Assembly (NCBI RefSeq): GCF_040566695.1
Contig: NZ_JBEXAE010000002.1
Coordinates: 186,001-250,000 of the forward strand
Length of the DNA: 64,000 bases
DNA from: Sediminicola arcticus
GTDB lineage: Bacteria > Bacteroidota > Bacteroidia > Flavobacteriales > Flavobacteriaceae
Direction of reading: 5' to 3'
Below are positions 55,601 to 64,000 of the stretch, piece after piece; position 1 is the stretch's first letter; each line of letters begins with the position of its first letter. The notes under the pieces were generated by a model, which was not told the DNA's origin, searched no databases, and saw nothing but the letters and a program-made list of their open reading frames with translations. Both the position numbers and the translations under genes were made by a program.

Positions 55601-58600
55601 AAGGAAACTTGGAGCAAACAAGTACCTCGGTCACCAGTATTCCTTTCACTTATGTTGTCCCAACAGCGGGCACCTATACTTTTAACATTACCGATGCCAG
55701 CGGATGTACGGTAATCACCACATCAATAGTCGACCCAATTGCAATACCCGGTATTTCACTGGTCCAGACTACCGAAATTCTTTGCAACGGCGATAATGGG
55801 GGAACCATTCAAGTTAATATCGATGGTACAACGGTGATTCCACCGTATACCATTTCCGTAGTAAACGTAACAACAGCTACCTCTTATGGTGCCCAGACTT
55901 CAGGTCTGCCAGCGGGGACATATGAAGTAACCGTTACGGATTCAAATTCGTGTTCGAATACGGAGTCAATAATCATTGATGAGCCGGATCCAATTGTCTA
56001 TGATGTCCTAGTAACACCTATTACCTGTGACCTTAGCAATGGCACGGACCCTGGTTCCATTAGCGTTACCAATATCAGTGGAGGAACCAAGGAATATACC
56101 TATTATCTCACAGGAAACAATGGTCATTCGGATAGTTATACTACAACCGCAGGCGGAGAGGATCATACCTTTGCCATTCTGGAATTCGGGATCTATCAGC
56201 TAGATGTTGTAGACGCCAACGGTTGTTCTGTACGCACAACCAACATTATTGCTTCCCCTCCGGACGATTTGGATATTAATGTAGGCACTACAACGGTAGA
56301 TTGTAATTTGGGCGGTACGGCTATTATTACCGTAAATTCAATTTTAGGGAGCGGTAATTATGAATTTGCCGTTCTTGAAACTTTTATAGCCCCTTATGTG
56401 GATGACCCGTTAAATGATTACCAATCTGCGGATAGTCCGGGCGGGAATACAGCAACATTTACCGGTTTGATCCCGGGTATAACTTACAGCTTCGTCGTAC
56501 ACGATTTAACTCGCGATTGTTATTATTTTGGAACTGCGGAGACACCAATTGATTCACCATCTAACCTAACAGCTAGCTTGGATGCTATTAACAATATTAC
56601 TTGTACCGGAAATGCTGATGGAAATGTAAGCTTTACTATTGACGATTATGCGCCCGATGCCACAAATGTCAATTATGAAATTTTTAATTTTCAATCCAAC
56701 ACCACAACGGGCATTAAAGGTTCAATAAATGTAAATCCTCCAAGTGTCGGTGGTGGGGTAACTGTTGCCGATGTTGGCCCCTTGGCGCCTGGTGTTTACT
56801 ACATTTTATTCGATGAAGTTGGCGGCACCTATGACGGTTGCTCCGTGGGTTCTGAAATTTTTACCATTTCAGAATCTACAAATCCATTGGAGGTTACGGC
56901 ATCCCTGATCAATAATGATAACTGTAACTCAAATGCAGGTCAAGTTTCTGCCATTGGGCAGTTTGGTACCGCACCTTATGAATATCAGATCGCCTTATCA
57001 ACGGACACACCTCCGACTATGGCGACCTGGACAGGTAATGCTACGAATGTCTTTAATCTGGAAGGAGGCAACTATATTGTTTATATCAAAGATGCGAATA
57101 ACTGTATTCAATTGTATAATGTCATAGTTCCAACAGATCCTTCTCCAGCAATAAGCCTTTCCGTAAACAATCAATGTGCTGGATCTGAAGGAAATTATGC
57201 AATGGACATAACACTTACAGCCGCTGGTATTGCACCATATGGCGTCCGAGTAGATGGTGGTGCCCCAAGGGTTATTACGGGCCTGAACACTGTTGGTAAC
57301 ATGATTACTATTCCCGGTTTAAATTCTGGCAGTCATACTTTTGAAATAATGGATAGTAATGGTTGTGGTGAAATTAGGAGTATTATGATTGCCCCGGAAT
57401 TACAGGCAAGTACTCTGGTTATGGTGCAACCAAGCTGTATAATGAATGACGGAGTTATAGCCTTCACTATTACAGGGGGATCAGGTTCGTATACTGCCGA
57501 GCTATTAAAATCTGACCTATCACCTTCAGGGATTGGTCCATCTGGAAATGAATTTATAGGGGTTCCTTTTGGAGATTATGTGTTACGGGTGACTGACAAT
57601 ACGTTAGGTACGCCCAATTGTTATGTTGAGATCCCTATTTCATTGGAAGAACCAACACCTATAACCTTGTTGACCGCGGATTGGACCGATGTTGGTTGCT
57701 TTGGTGGTTCGGACGGGAGTATCGCTGTAAATCTTGAGTCCTCAAGTGTGGGAGTAAATGATAATCCGCCATACTTTTATGAAATCACCAATGGAGCCTC
57801 CAGTTTTTCGCAAAGTACAGGTCTGTTCACAGGACTTACTGCTGGAGTGTGGGACATCTCCGTAACGTCCAACCGGAATTGTATTGCCGTGGACCAAGTG
57901 ACCATAGGTGAGCCAACGCCCCTTACTGCAGCCATTACCAATGTAACAGCTTTTGCTTGTGATGTAAACAATGCACAACAAATGGCAGTTATTGAGGTTT
58001 CCATTACTTCTGGCACTGGTACCCCTAATTATTTCTATAGTGTAAACGGTGGTAATTTCTTGCCTACTTCTGGGACCATTTTTACCTATGAAGTACTAAA
58101 TGCGGGCAATTATGATATCGTAATAAGGGATGCCAACGGTTGTCTTTTTGCCTTGCCTACACAGACCATAATCCCCATAAATACTTTTACCGCTGCCATT
58201 TCCCAAATCAGTGCAATCTCTTGTGCCGGTCCCGAAGAAATTTTAATTACAGTGACCGATGATGGTAATCCTGCCAATTCCTATTCTTTTGAGCTGTTGC
58301 CACTTGGAAACCCCAATGGAATACTAACAGGGTCGCCGACCAGCACATCTTCCTCTTATAGCCTTAATGCGGTTGGCAATTATACCTTTCGAATAACCGA
58401 TAATATTACTGGTTGCTATATTGACATACCCTATGATATCGCCCCTTATGACCTAATGGAGGTATCGGCCACTACCAATTCACCTGTTACGTGTTTTGGG
58501 TATGGTAACGGCGCCTTGGATATCCAAATTGCGGGATATTCCGGAGCTTATACCTATGAAGTATTTACACAGGCGGGAATTGGAAGTCAAACAGTTTTAG

Positions 58601-60984
58601 GAAATACGGCCACAAATCTTTTGACGATAGATGGATTATCTGGTGGGAACTATTTTGTAAGGGTAACCCAAACTGAATTCCCATTCTGTTTGGGTGACTC
58701 CAATGTAATTACCATTGGGACTCCCATTATGCCATTGACCGCTATTGTTGATCCAGTGTCCGAGGCCAAATGTATAAATAATCAGGGTGAAATCTTAGTT
58801 GACCCTAGTGGTGGGTATGCACCTTATGATATTGTATTGACGAATACTACGACCGGGCAAGTGTATAATATCAGTAATGTAGGGGCAATATTGTTCACCG
58901 GCCTATCTGCCGGGATTTTTAATGTTCAGGTTACCGATAATTTTGGTTGTGTTTTTATAGATGCTGAAGTGTTGTCTCCGGCAATACCAATTGTCGCCAA
59001 TGCAATTCCATTAACAACCATGTTAAGTTGTTATAATGATAATAATGCTACGGTTACGGCCATAGTTACAAGTGGGGGAAGCGGTAATTATGAATATCGA
59101 TTAAATTACTATGATGATGCCGGTTCTATGATAGTATTTACCTCAGGTGAACAAACATCCGATACCTTCATGGGATTAGGAGCTGGTATTTATAGTATAA
59201 CGGTAACAGACGGTTGGAACTGTGATGTTGAAACCAATCAAGTTACCATCACGCAGCCTCCCATAGTATTTGCTTCATTGGTTAGAACAGATCCGTTGAC
59301 CTGCACAACAGGTGTCGAATTTGAACTTACAGCGACCGGTGGAAGTGGAACCTATGAATATAGTTCCGACAATATGACCTTCCTACCAATGACAAGCAAT
59401 CCAATGGGAATACTGGATTTTGGAGTTTTGGGGGCCGGAACCTTCCAATATTATGTTCGGGATGCCATAAATGGTTGTGAGGCAATCGTTTCAAATGCAA
59501 TTACCGAAAACCCGATCCAGCCCTTGATCCTGACCGTGGATAAAACGGCTGCATACATCAATTGTACAGGTGAAAACACTGCTGTAATCCGTGCAGTGGC
59601 ATCTGGAGGTTTGGGCAATTACCAATATGAACTGTACTTGAACAGTATTGCACCTGCCAATAGATTGACCGGGCCTCAGAGTATTGGTGAATTTAAGGAT
59701 CTTGTGGCCGGCACGTATTGGGTCAATGTAATAAGTGAAGATTGTACGACCACGCCGGAACAAGTCATTATTGAAGAGCCTATACCTTTAACATATACCG
59801 ACCAGGTGGTAGATGTTAGCTGCTTCGGTGAAGAAAATGGAACTATTATGGTAAACCTCGCAGGAGGTGCAGGGGGATATATCTATTCCATATCGCCCAA
59901 TCTGGATAAATTCGATTCGATAAATATATTTACTGACTTGGCTCCGGGTGATTATGCAGTAATAGCACAGGATCAAAATGGATGCTTTGAGTATCTCGAA
60001 TATACTATTTCCGAACCTGCCATTATAGAGGTAAGCGCAACAACCGCCCCGGAGATCTGTGTCGGAAGCGCAGATGGGTCGATCAGTCTATCCATCAGTG
60101 GGGGCACTGCTCCCTATAGTACTGCCATAAACTCCAATGCCGATACGGATTATATTTTGGGCAGAACGGACTTTTCCGATCTTTCGGCAGGTGATTATTT
60201 GATTTTTATAAAGGATGCAAAAGATTGTGAAACCTATATTGTTGCTACCATTGACCCTGGTGTTAACATTAGGGCAACGGTAGAACCGGTCTATGAATGT
60301 ATTGGGAACACTCCAAATAATTATGTCAATATCATATTAGAGGACCAATCGGTATTGGCCGAGGTAATGTACGGCCTTGATACTACCGATCCGGAGGACA
60401 TGCAACTTGATCCAAATTTCAGAAACATTGCCCATGGGGACCATTACGTTACCATTGCACACGCAAACGGCTGTATAGAGACCGTTGGATTCTTTATGGA
60501 AAACTATGACCCTTTGACCCTTACCTTGGAACAAAGAAACGTGAATGAAATAACAGCGGTTGCCCATGGAGGAAGGTTGGAGTATACCTTTTATTTAGAT
60601 GGGATTGACATGGGGGGCGATAATACCTTCCGCATTCGTAGAACAGGCACTTATGAAGTGAGGGTCATGGATGAAAATGGCTGTGAGGCAATCGCCAATA
60701 TATTTATGGAATTCATCGATATTGAAATGCCCAATTTCTATACTCCGAACGGCGATGGTAAGAACGACTTTTGGAAGCTCGGTAATACGGAATATTTCCC
60801 CAATTTGACGGTAAAGATTTACGATCGATACGGTAGGGTTGTGGCCAGGTTATCCAATATTGAAGGTTGGGATGGAACTTATGAAGGAAAGGAACTGCCT
60901 ACTGGGGATTATTGGTACGTTGTGCAATTTAATGAGGAGGATTACCAAAGAGATTTTTTTGGACATTTTACCCTTTACCGATAA
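52636..60984 (+). CDS. Giant SprB-repeat adhesin with type B T9SS sorting domain
   Basis: 2782 residues. Signal peptide (LLLYVLFTCYFFTSNGQ), then about 27 SprB-type repeats of about 80-90 residues. Each begins near a Cys-Gly/Asn motif such as VTCFGLSDGAITFNM or VGCFGGSDGSIAVNL and contains a G-G-x-Y stretch. The end is the CHU_C/type B sorting domain: FYTPNGDGKNDFWKLGN, VKIYDRYGRVVARLSNIEGW and GHFTLYR. It would be exported by the type IX system and displayed at the cell surface, as SprB in gliding flavobacteria. The next gene is the matching PorP/SprF partner, but broken. Whether it still reaches the surface is uncertain. Confidence 0.95.
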   Translation: MNSDKLHYKWPLLLYVLFTCYFFTSNGQVAQATVERFTLSQTNYIIDYYNAINGDADPANDIRGEIVQCSNNGESLLKIFLCGINDSQLLQVNILDAQSMVWQQLDEGSCAVSDNNCANKNLSCTWNEVASGPNFTATTAGEFRLVVNDQNGFPSRYYFNVFQNTLDIQYSKKDIVCTAQGNITITNLGNGYGYQLVNVATNAVIIPFSSNNGPAYDFAAGQNGSYRVEAVQLDNTGTPIAGACIYSTPDIDILDRDFQVSVSTLPKSCNILGSINIQVNNVFPNYEYEIRLDDGSNGGLGTLLDDETAQPDNNFTFSNLNPGNYIAIAKTDDGCSYSERVTIANNSNLYLKTRVSQHITCKEGNILMSSGGGKTPHTYAIWSYVNEDGDTMISYPSVDDIPVSAYQTSQIFDIYDPGDYTFVVIDRYNCPAISNTVSIEFRPAADYNATSVIDVVCFGDSSGAIKFNLVNSNGYQLTYYLFDAATFDEENYNYNNALATNTSGNFPGLSVGDYAIVINQRKGSASCDYFEYHTISGQANALNGNAVLIQDYTCTQDGIIEAQNVSGGTAPYEYSIDGVNFFSGPGAERFIGLTEGTYTITIRDAVGCTLTTDPITLDPLNLPRDLIFTSTQAVCPTLVSDVTITVVDGNAPFTYEIIAPVAEVLNNGNDATFTGLSPKTYTFQVTDDKGCVFQESYSIAPIVPINVNGQLNNNVTCFGLSDGAITFNMGGFITSYDYVVTGPLQFSDTGVTANTIPLTGLAEGTYNITITDTETNCSATDNVTVNAPPSSLLISSLDVTEISCSSTGAVTISASGGWGAYEYELMYPSGSSTGPQRNNTFSGLNDTSGNYTVTVRDAGGCEVAQTFAFTPSPPPVLELIANTLCYDSTTGLSLTANVVSGGTAPFQYRLNGGAYQSGNNFTGLGPGSYTIEVIDSKSCTDVASLEIFPTLTATSNLVKGLDCSVSPEAEIEISIADGSPNYTYEVFLEGNLEQTSTSVTSIPFTYVVPTAGTYTFNITDASGCTVITTSIVDPIAIPGISLVQTTEILCNGDNGGTIQVNIDGTTVIPPYTISVVNVTTATSYGAQTSGLPAGTYEVTVTDSNSCSNTESIIIDEPDPIVYDVLVTPITCDLSNGTDPGSISVTNISGGTKEYTYYLTGNNGHSDSYTTTAGGEDHTFAILEFGIYQLDVVDANGCSVRTTNIIASPPDDLDINVGTTTVDCNLGGTAIITVNSILGSGNYEFAVLETFIAPYVDDPLNDYQSADSPGGNTATFTGLIPGITYSFVVHDLTRDCYYFGTAETPIDSPSNLTASLDAINNITCTGNADGNVSFTIDDYAPDATNVNYEIFNFQSNTTTGIKGSINVNPPSVGGGVTVADVGPLAPGVYYILFDEVGGTYDGCSVGSEIFTISESTNPLEVTASLINNDNCNSNAGQVSAIGQFGTAPYEYQIALSTDTPPTMATWTGNATNVFNLEGGNYIVYIKDANNCIQLYNVIVPTDPSPAISLSVNNQCAGSEGNYAMDITLTAAGIAPYGVRVDGGAPRVITGLNTVGNMITIPGLNSGSHTFEIMDSNGCGEIRSIMIAPELQASTLVMVQPSCIMNDGVIAFTITGGSGSYTAELLKSDLSPSGIGPSGNEFIGVPFGDYVLRVTDNTLGTPNCYVEIPISLEEPTPITLLTADWTDVGCFGGSDGSIAVNLESSSVGVNDNPPYFYEITNGASSFSQSTGLFTGLTAGVWDISVTSNRNCIAVDQVTIGEPTPLTAAITNVTAFACDVNNAQQMAVIEVSITSGTGTPNYFYSVNGGNFLPTSGTIFTYEVLNAGNYDIVIRDANGCLFALPTQTIIPINTFTAAISQISAISCAGPEEILITVTDDGNPANSYSFELLPLGNPNGILTGSPTSTSSSYSLNAVGNYTFRITDNITGCYIDIPYDIAPYDLMEVSATTNSPVTCFGYGNGALDIQIAGYSGAYTYEVFTQAGIGSQTVLGNTATNLLTIDGLSGGNYFVRVTQTEFPFCLGDSNVITIGTPIMPLTAIVDPVSEAKCINNQGEILVDPSGGYAPYDIVLTNTTTGQVYNISNVGAILFTGLSAGIFNVQVTDNFGCVFIDAEVLSPAIPIVANAIPLTTMLSCYNDNNATVTAIVTSGGSGNYEYRLNYYDDAGSMIVFTSGEQTSDTFMGLGAGIYSITVTDGWNCDVETNQVTITQPPIVFASLVRTDPLTCTTGVEFELTATGGSGTYEYSSDNMTFLPMTSNPMGILDFGVLGAGTFQYYVRDAINGCEAIVSNAITENPIQPLILTVDKTAAYINCTGENTAVIRAVASGGLGNYQYELYLNSIAPANRLTGPQSIGEFKDLVAGTYWVNVISEDCTTTPEQVIIEEPIPLTYTDQVVDVSCFGEENGTIMVNLAGGAGGYIYSISPNLDKFDSINIFTDLAPGDYAVIAQDQNGCFEYLEYTISEPAIIEVSATTAPEICVGSADGSISLSISGGTAPYSTAINSNADTDYILGRTDFSDLSAGDYLIFIKDAKDCETYIVATIDPGVNIRATVEPVYECIGNTPNNYVNIILEDQSVLAEVMYGLDTTDPEDMQLDPNFRNIAHGDHYVTIAHANGCIETVGFFMENYDPLTLTLEQRNVNEITAVAHGGRLEYTFYLDGIDMGGDNTFRIRRTGTYEVRVMDENGCEAIANIFMEFIDIEMPNFYTPNGDGKNDFWKLGNTEYFPNLTVKIYDRYGRVVARLSNIEGWDGTYEGKELPTGDYWYVVQFNEEDYQRDFFGHFTLYR

Positions 60985-61001
60985 AACTTGACCTAAAAAT
61001 C

Positions 61002-61321
61002 ATGCCTAAAATAGCCTTGACCATTTTGCTAATTCTAGCCGCGCTTTCAGCAAAGGGCCAGGAGCTTAATTTGCCCCAGCTTTCACAATATTTGGCTGAT
61101 AATCCTTTTGTGCTCTCTCCAGCCTTCGCAGGTGTTGGTGATCACGTTAAGATTAGGTTGAACGGCCTTGCGCAATTGGTCGGATTAAGGATGCACCTAG
61201 GATCCAATCCCTGGCTGCGGATATAAGGATAGGGGAAAGATCTGGAATTGGTGTCTTTCTATACAACGACTCCAACGGGTATACGAAGCAACAGGGAGCA
61301 CGGATTTCCGAACATTGGTAA
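61002..61321 (+). pseudogene. PorP/SprF-family T9SS outer-membrane protein, frameshifted and truncated
   Basis: A signal peptide and LNLPQLSQYLADNPFVLSPA then FAGVGDHVKIRLNGLAQLVG match the start of PorP/SprF proteins (about 310 residues). At about 61182 one base is missing: the next frame continues as KDAPRIQSLAADIRIGERSG and IGVFLYNDSNGYTKQQGA, and stops after RISEHW. At most 105 of 310 residues remain. SprF proteins are needed to secrete the SprB-like protein encoded just upstream (17 bp gap). Confidence 0.88.
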
Positions 61322-61406
61322 AGGTAAAAATTGATATTTATCGGAGTTCTGCAACAGTCACGTTCGTTTAACGGGACTATCTACGTTACCAAATTTGAAG
61401 CCTGAG

Positions 61407-61610
61407 CTATATGCTAGATTTTCCGTTTTCGTGATCCAGTAGACAACGTTTCCTCACCAATCCACCAACATATCCGGTCAATTTTCCATCTGTCCCGATT
61501 ACTTGATGACAAGGAATGATTATTGAAATTCTATTAAGTCCGTTTGCTGAGGCAACTACCCTGAAAGCTTTTGGTCTTTCTATTTTTACAGCTATTTCTT
61601 TTTCTTTTAA
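61407..61610 (-). pseudogene. C-terminal fragment of O6-methylguanine-DNA methyltransferase (MGMT/Ogt)
   Basis: Reads KEIAVKIERPKAFRVVASAN, then GLNRISIIIPCHQVIGTDGK and LTGYVGGLVRKRCLLDHE. The acceptor Cys of PCHQV and the following loop are intact. The N-terminal domain and the helix before the recognition site are missing. It is fused in frame to a tyrosine integrase piece at about 61610. A lone fragment is not expected to work. Confidence 0.85.
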
Positions 61611-62296
61611 GTCTTGTAGTTCCTCTTTGGAAAGAAAATCACGCTCCACAGTTTTAAATTGAACTTTGTAGTTATAGAATGGATCTTTAGATATCAAGTC
61701 ATTGGCGACTGCCATTCGGCTTTAAAATTATTGACATATTTCAAAGCCGAATTATGATTGCAGACTTTGGTAATTTTTAAAAAGTACTCGAACCCTTTGA
61801 TGAACCTTAAATTGATATCGCGAAGTGGAACATCGTCCTTCCCGTACTCGGTATTTAAGAACTCCTTCAAATGGTTTTTGGTGGTGTGATATCGCTTCCA
61901 AGTACCAAGGGCAAATTCAACCCCGACCAATTTTTCCATTTGCAGGTTATGCTCCTCAAAGAGCTGTACTAGCATTTTGATTTTTTCTCCTTTGCCTAAG
62001 TAAAGATTTTTTATGTCCGAAGAGCAAAAGGGTCTGCCTTCGTCCACAAGTCGAGCATGAATCTTGTTTATTTTGTTTCTGATAATATCTAAATACGAAT
62101 TCAATTCGTTTGCTTCGAGGTTCGTTCCGCGCATTTTTCCTGTTCTGGCATTCCATTTCTCGGGCTCAACTTTACGGGAAATACTCAGTCCGCTACGTTG
62201 CCCATTAACTGTCAAACGCACTTATATAGGTACTTTTACATCTTTTTCAAAATGTTTCCCTTTGAGGTAAAATAACTGTGAGAAAGAATGGCTCAT
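61600..62296 (-). pseudogene. Tyrosine recombinase (integrase), N-terminal arm and SAM-like parts only
   Basis: From ATG 62296 the frame reads MSHSFSQLFYLKGKHFEKD, VKVPI then TAA (where relatives have Tyr), then VRLTVNGQRSGLSISRKVEP and EKWNARTGK. The arm-binding part is followed by the SAM-like core-binding domain (LEEHNLQ-like, GTWKRYHTTKNHLKEFLN). A small deletion shifts the frame near 61710 (NFKAEWQ / MAVANDLIS), and YNYKVQFKTVERDFLSKEEL then joins the MGMT fragment. The catalytic domain with R-H-R-Y is missing. It lies 237 bp from the tmRNA 3' end, the usual place of an island integrase. Confidence 0.9.
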
Positions 62297-62411
62297 TTTC
62301 GTATCTTTTTTAACAGAAATAAAGGTACAAAAAATGAAAATACAAATTTCATAATTAACATAATATCAGTTGATTACAAATAAATCGGTGAGTGTTTTTA
62401 AATAAAAAAAG

Positions 62412-62430
62412 TACTCACCGAATAGGTCAC
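62412..62430. repeat. Subterminal repeat, right copy
   Basis: TACTCACCGAATAGGTCAC, partner of 47801-47819. With the sequence at 62393 (TCGGTGAGT) it also forms a 9-bp stem. Confidence 0.7.
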
Positions 62431-62474
62431 ATAAAATAAGGTTTTAAAACGATTCATTTGATACCGTAAAAAAC

Positions 62475-62510
62475 AAAAACCCCTGATAATCATATGATTA
62501 AGGGGTTTTT
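62475..62510. terminator. Terminator just downstream of tmRNA
   Basis: AAAAACCCCT pairs with AGGGGTTTTT around the inner palindrome TAATCATATGATTA. It would end minus-strand tmRNA transcription 24 bp after the mature 3' end. Confidence 0.88.
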
Positions 62511-62532
62511 GAATAGTTTTGTTACTATTCTA

Positions 62533-62545
62533 GTGGAGCCGGAGG
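62533..62545. other. att site: 3' end of tmRNA (target core)
   Basis: GTGGAGCCGGAGG, the complement of the tmRNA acceptor and T-stem end. Exact copies at 47574 and 47728 mark it as the integration target of the neighbouring islands. Confidence 0.75.
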
Positions 62546-62929
62546 GATTCGAACCCTCGTCCAAACAAGCAATTACAATGCCTTCTACATGCGTAGTTTT
62601 TGATTGATTTTCGATGTGCACCTGACCAAAAACAGCCTAATACACACTTATCTTCTTAAGTTTTGGTGATAGTGTCAAAGCTTCACTACCCTTATGTTGA
62701 CTTTGATGGTGCTTCTGAAAGGGACGCCGTCAACAAGGGCTTCCCAGAAACATCTCGCTTCCCTACCTTGTAGGGACGAGGCTAAATCCTACTGTGATTC
62801 GGATTAAGCGGCAAGAGCGTAATTATTTTCGCCAATTAAAAAGTGTGGAAAATGAGATTTACGAGCTGTAGCCCAGCGCTCGGCATGCTTACATTCCAAT
62901 TGGTCTCGCTGTCAAAACCAGTCGGCCCC
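62534..62929 (-). ncRNA. ssrA: tmRNA (transfer-messenger RNA)
   Basis: 396 nt. The 5' end GGGGCCG pairs with CGGCUCC near the 3' end to make the acceptor stem, followed by the discriminator A; CCA is not encoded. The T-arm GGGTTCGAATCCC is present. The mRNA-like part encodes GENNYALAA and TAA at 62833-62804, a classic flavobacterial tag. It rescues stalled ribosomes and marks the product for proteolysis. Its 3' end is the integration target for islands in this window. Confidence 0.97.
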
Positions 62930-63115
62930 ATAATAGTTGGAACAGTGTTCCAGTATTATATGTATCAATGAACTCTTTTTTGGCGTTCCTTTTTTTAAAA
63001 ACCTTGCAGGTCTCTTAAAAAAAGGGTGGGCTATTCGCTGTATTTTTTTCATATTTCCCCAACATAGTGGAGAGAAAATAAAAAAAGATACCGCTTCTAT
63101 CTCTAACGCGGTTGG

Positions 63116-63141
63116 CAAAGGTACTTCAAAAAGTATTCCAA
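63116..63141 (-). promoter_or_regulatory. Candidate tmRNA promoter
   Basis: -7 element TACCTTTG (minus strand, 63123-63116) and an upstream TTG (63141-63139), spacing 15, somewhat short. Just after the start, ACCGC/GCGGT (63110-63090 region) forms a small hairpin followed by seven T residues. This could attenuate the transcript or be a separate small RNA. Confidence 0.4.
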
Positions 63142-63220
63142 AAAAAGTTTTGCTTGTCAACATGTCATATGTTACATTTACAACTTAATGGCTTCCTAAA
63201 GTTATAAATTGTCTTTCTCT

Positions 63221-64000
63221 ATGAAATTTGGAATTATCAGGGAACGTAAGAATCCTCCAGATAGGAGAGTGGTACTTTCACCCGAGGCTTGTATAAAGTT
63301 AAGAAGTATGTATCCCAATGCCACTATTATAGTTGAGCCATCGCCCATCAGGGTCTTCAGGGATGAGGAATATACCAATAAGGGTTTCGAGGTGGCTTCA
63401 AAAATGGAGGAGTGTGATGTGCTTCTAGGTGTTAAGGAAGTTCCCATGGAAGATTTACTTCCCAATAAAAAATATTTCTTTTTTTCCCATACCATTAAAA
63501 AACAACCCTACAATAGGGACCTTATTCAGGAGATTTTAGTTAAGAGCATAGAGCTATATGATCATGAGGTCATTAGTAATCCTAAAGGCCAACGTTTGGT
63601 AGCTTTTGGGCGTTATGCCGGAATCGTGGGAGCCTATAACGGTATTAGGACATACGGACTTAAATTTAATTTGTTTCAATTACCAAAAGCAGAAATTTTG
63701 GAGGACCAAAAGGCCCTGATCGCGGAATTGCAAAATATAAAACTTCCCAATATTAAAATACTGCTCACAGGAAGGGGTAGGGTAGGTAACGGGGCCAAAG
63801 AAATGTTGGAGGCCATGGGACTAAAAAAGGTAAACGTGGAGGAGTATATACACGATGACTTTCAGGAGCCCGTCTACTGCCAGATCGATGCCTCTGAATA
63901 CAACAAACGCAAGGACGGTGTACGCGGCAACAAAGCCGAATTTTTTGCCCATCCAGAAGAGTATAAGAGTAATTTTATTAGGTTTACCAAGGTAACTGAC
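63221..64000 (+). CDS. Alanine/saccharopine dehydrogenase-like NAD(P)-binding protein, 3' end outside window
   Basis: 260 residues are visible and the frame is open to the end of the window. The start MKFGIIRERKNPPDRRVVLS carries the R-E-x-K motif of the AlaDH/PNT N-terminal domain. It continues with KEVPMEDLLPNKKYFFFSHT as in lysine-ketoglutarate-reductase-like proteins, and ILLTGRGRVGNGAKEMLEAMG, the Rossmann motif. It is probably the saccharopine dehydrogenase-type enzyme that flavobacteria carry. Substrate cannot be stated from this part. Confidence 0.92.
   Translation, partial: MKFGIIRERKNPPDRRVVLSPEACIKLRSMYPNATIIVEPSPIRVFRDEEYTNKGFEVASKMEECDVLLGVKEVPMEDLLPNKKYFFFSHTIKKQPYNRDLIQEILVKSIELYDHEVISNPKGQRLVAFGRYAGIVGAYNGIRTYGLKFNLFQLPKAEILEDQKALIAELQNIKLPNIKILLTGRGRVGNGAKEMLEAMGLKKVNVEEYIHDDFQEPVYCQIDASEYNKRKDGVRGNKAEFFAHPEEYKSNFIRFTKVTD

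Noticed and set aside
1..64000. CRISPR array, rRNA or ordinary tRNA genes
   Set aside because: No regularly spaced direct repeats with spacers and no complete tRNA cloverleaf or rRNA block were seen; the only tRNA-like structure is the tmRNA.

Overview
The window looks like a chromosome segment of a marine or soil member of the Flavobacteriaceae (Bacteroidota). The evidence is an AT-rich genome, TAnnTTTG promoter elements, a tmRNA with the tag GENNYALAA, type IX secretion/gliding adhesin genes, TPR-type histidine kinases and the general gene families. The genus cannot be fixed from sequence alone.

Region 1 (1-16.4 kb) is a stress or low-energy locus. It opens with a sensor kinase (partial) and a response regulator whose receiver domain is fused to a CRP/FNR-type DNA-binding module. 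Then come a YtxH/holin-like envelope operon, a PEP synthase-OmpA lipoprotein-membrane protein-PfkB sugar kinase operon, dodecin, a phosphoribosyltransferase plus dienelactone-hydrolase-like pair, a double UspA protein and a CDP-alcohol phosphatidyltransferase. I find nine 12-bp palindromes TGAYNNNNRTCA in the intergenic gaps. Each is followed, with its centre exactly 29.5 bp from the first base, by a flavobacterial -7 element (consensus TAnnTTTG). This is class II CRP/FNR activator geometry. Seven sites drive the operons above. Two sit in front of a pair of related, apparently non-coding units at 7.1-7.65 kb that each end in a hairpin. The whole resembles, by gene content, the DosR-type dormancy regulon of mycobacteria, but is built with a REC-CRP regulator. 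An exonuclease III gene (deleted internally, with a CCTT microsatellite), a single-domain response regulator and a lipoprotein lie in between.

Region 2 (16.6-31.3 kb) is ordinary core-like sequence: a class A penicillin-binding protein, a sodium:solute symporter, a small membrane protein, a LuxR-type response regulator with its TPR histidine kinase, a hidden YqaE/Pmp3-like small gene, and a complete RND efflux operon (adaptor, pump, outer-membrane lipoprotein).

Region 3 (31.3-62.5 kb) appears to be a stack of decayed genomic islands at the 3' end of the tmRNA gene (62534-62929, minus). Exact 13-bp copies of the tmRNA 3' end occur at 47574 and 47728 as well as at 62533, and a weaker one at 31376. 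A structured repeat of about 150 bp next to these sites recurs in two pieces at 31.4 and 32.75 kb. The left part (32.8-46.3 kb) carries HflKC-type SPFH proteins, a DUF2141/cupin pair, an AraC regulator, an MscS channel, a quinone oxidoreductase, DoxX, short-chain dehydrogenases and an aldehyde dehydrogenase. Among these are many broken genes: a multicopper oxidase, a PRC-barrel protein, a ferritin, and fragments of DoxX, ALDH and AraC. The right part (47.7-62.5 kb) carries an intact ferritin, an aconitase, a 2782-residue SprB-type repeat adhesin with a type B T9SS sorting domain, a broken PorP/SprF partner, and an integrase remnant fused to an MGMT remnant beside the tmRNA.

Region 4 (62.9-64 kb) holds the tmRNA promoter region and the start of a saccharopine/alanine-dehydrogenase-like gene that runs off the window.
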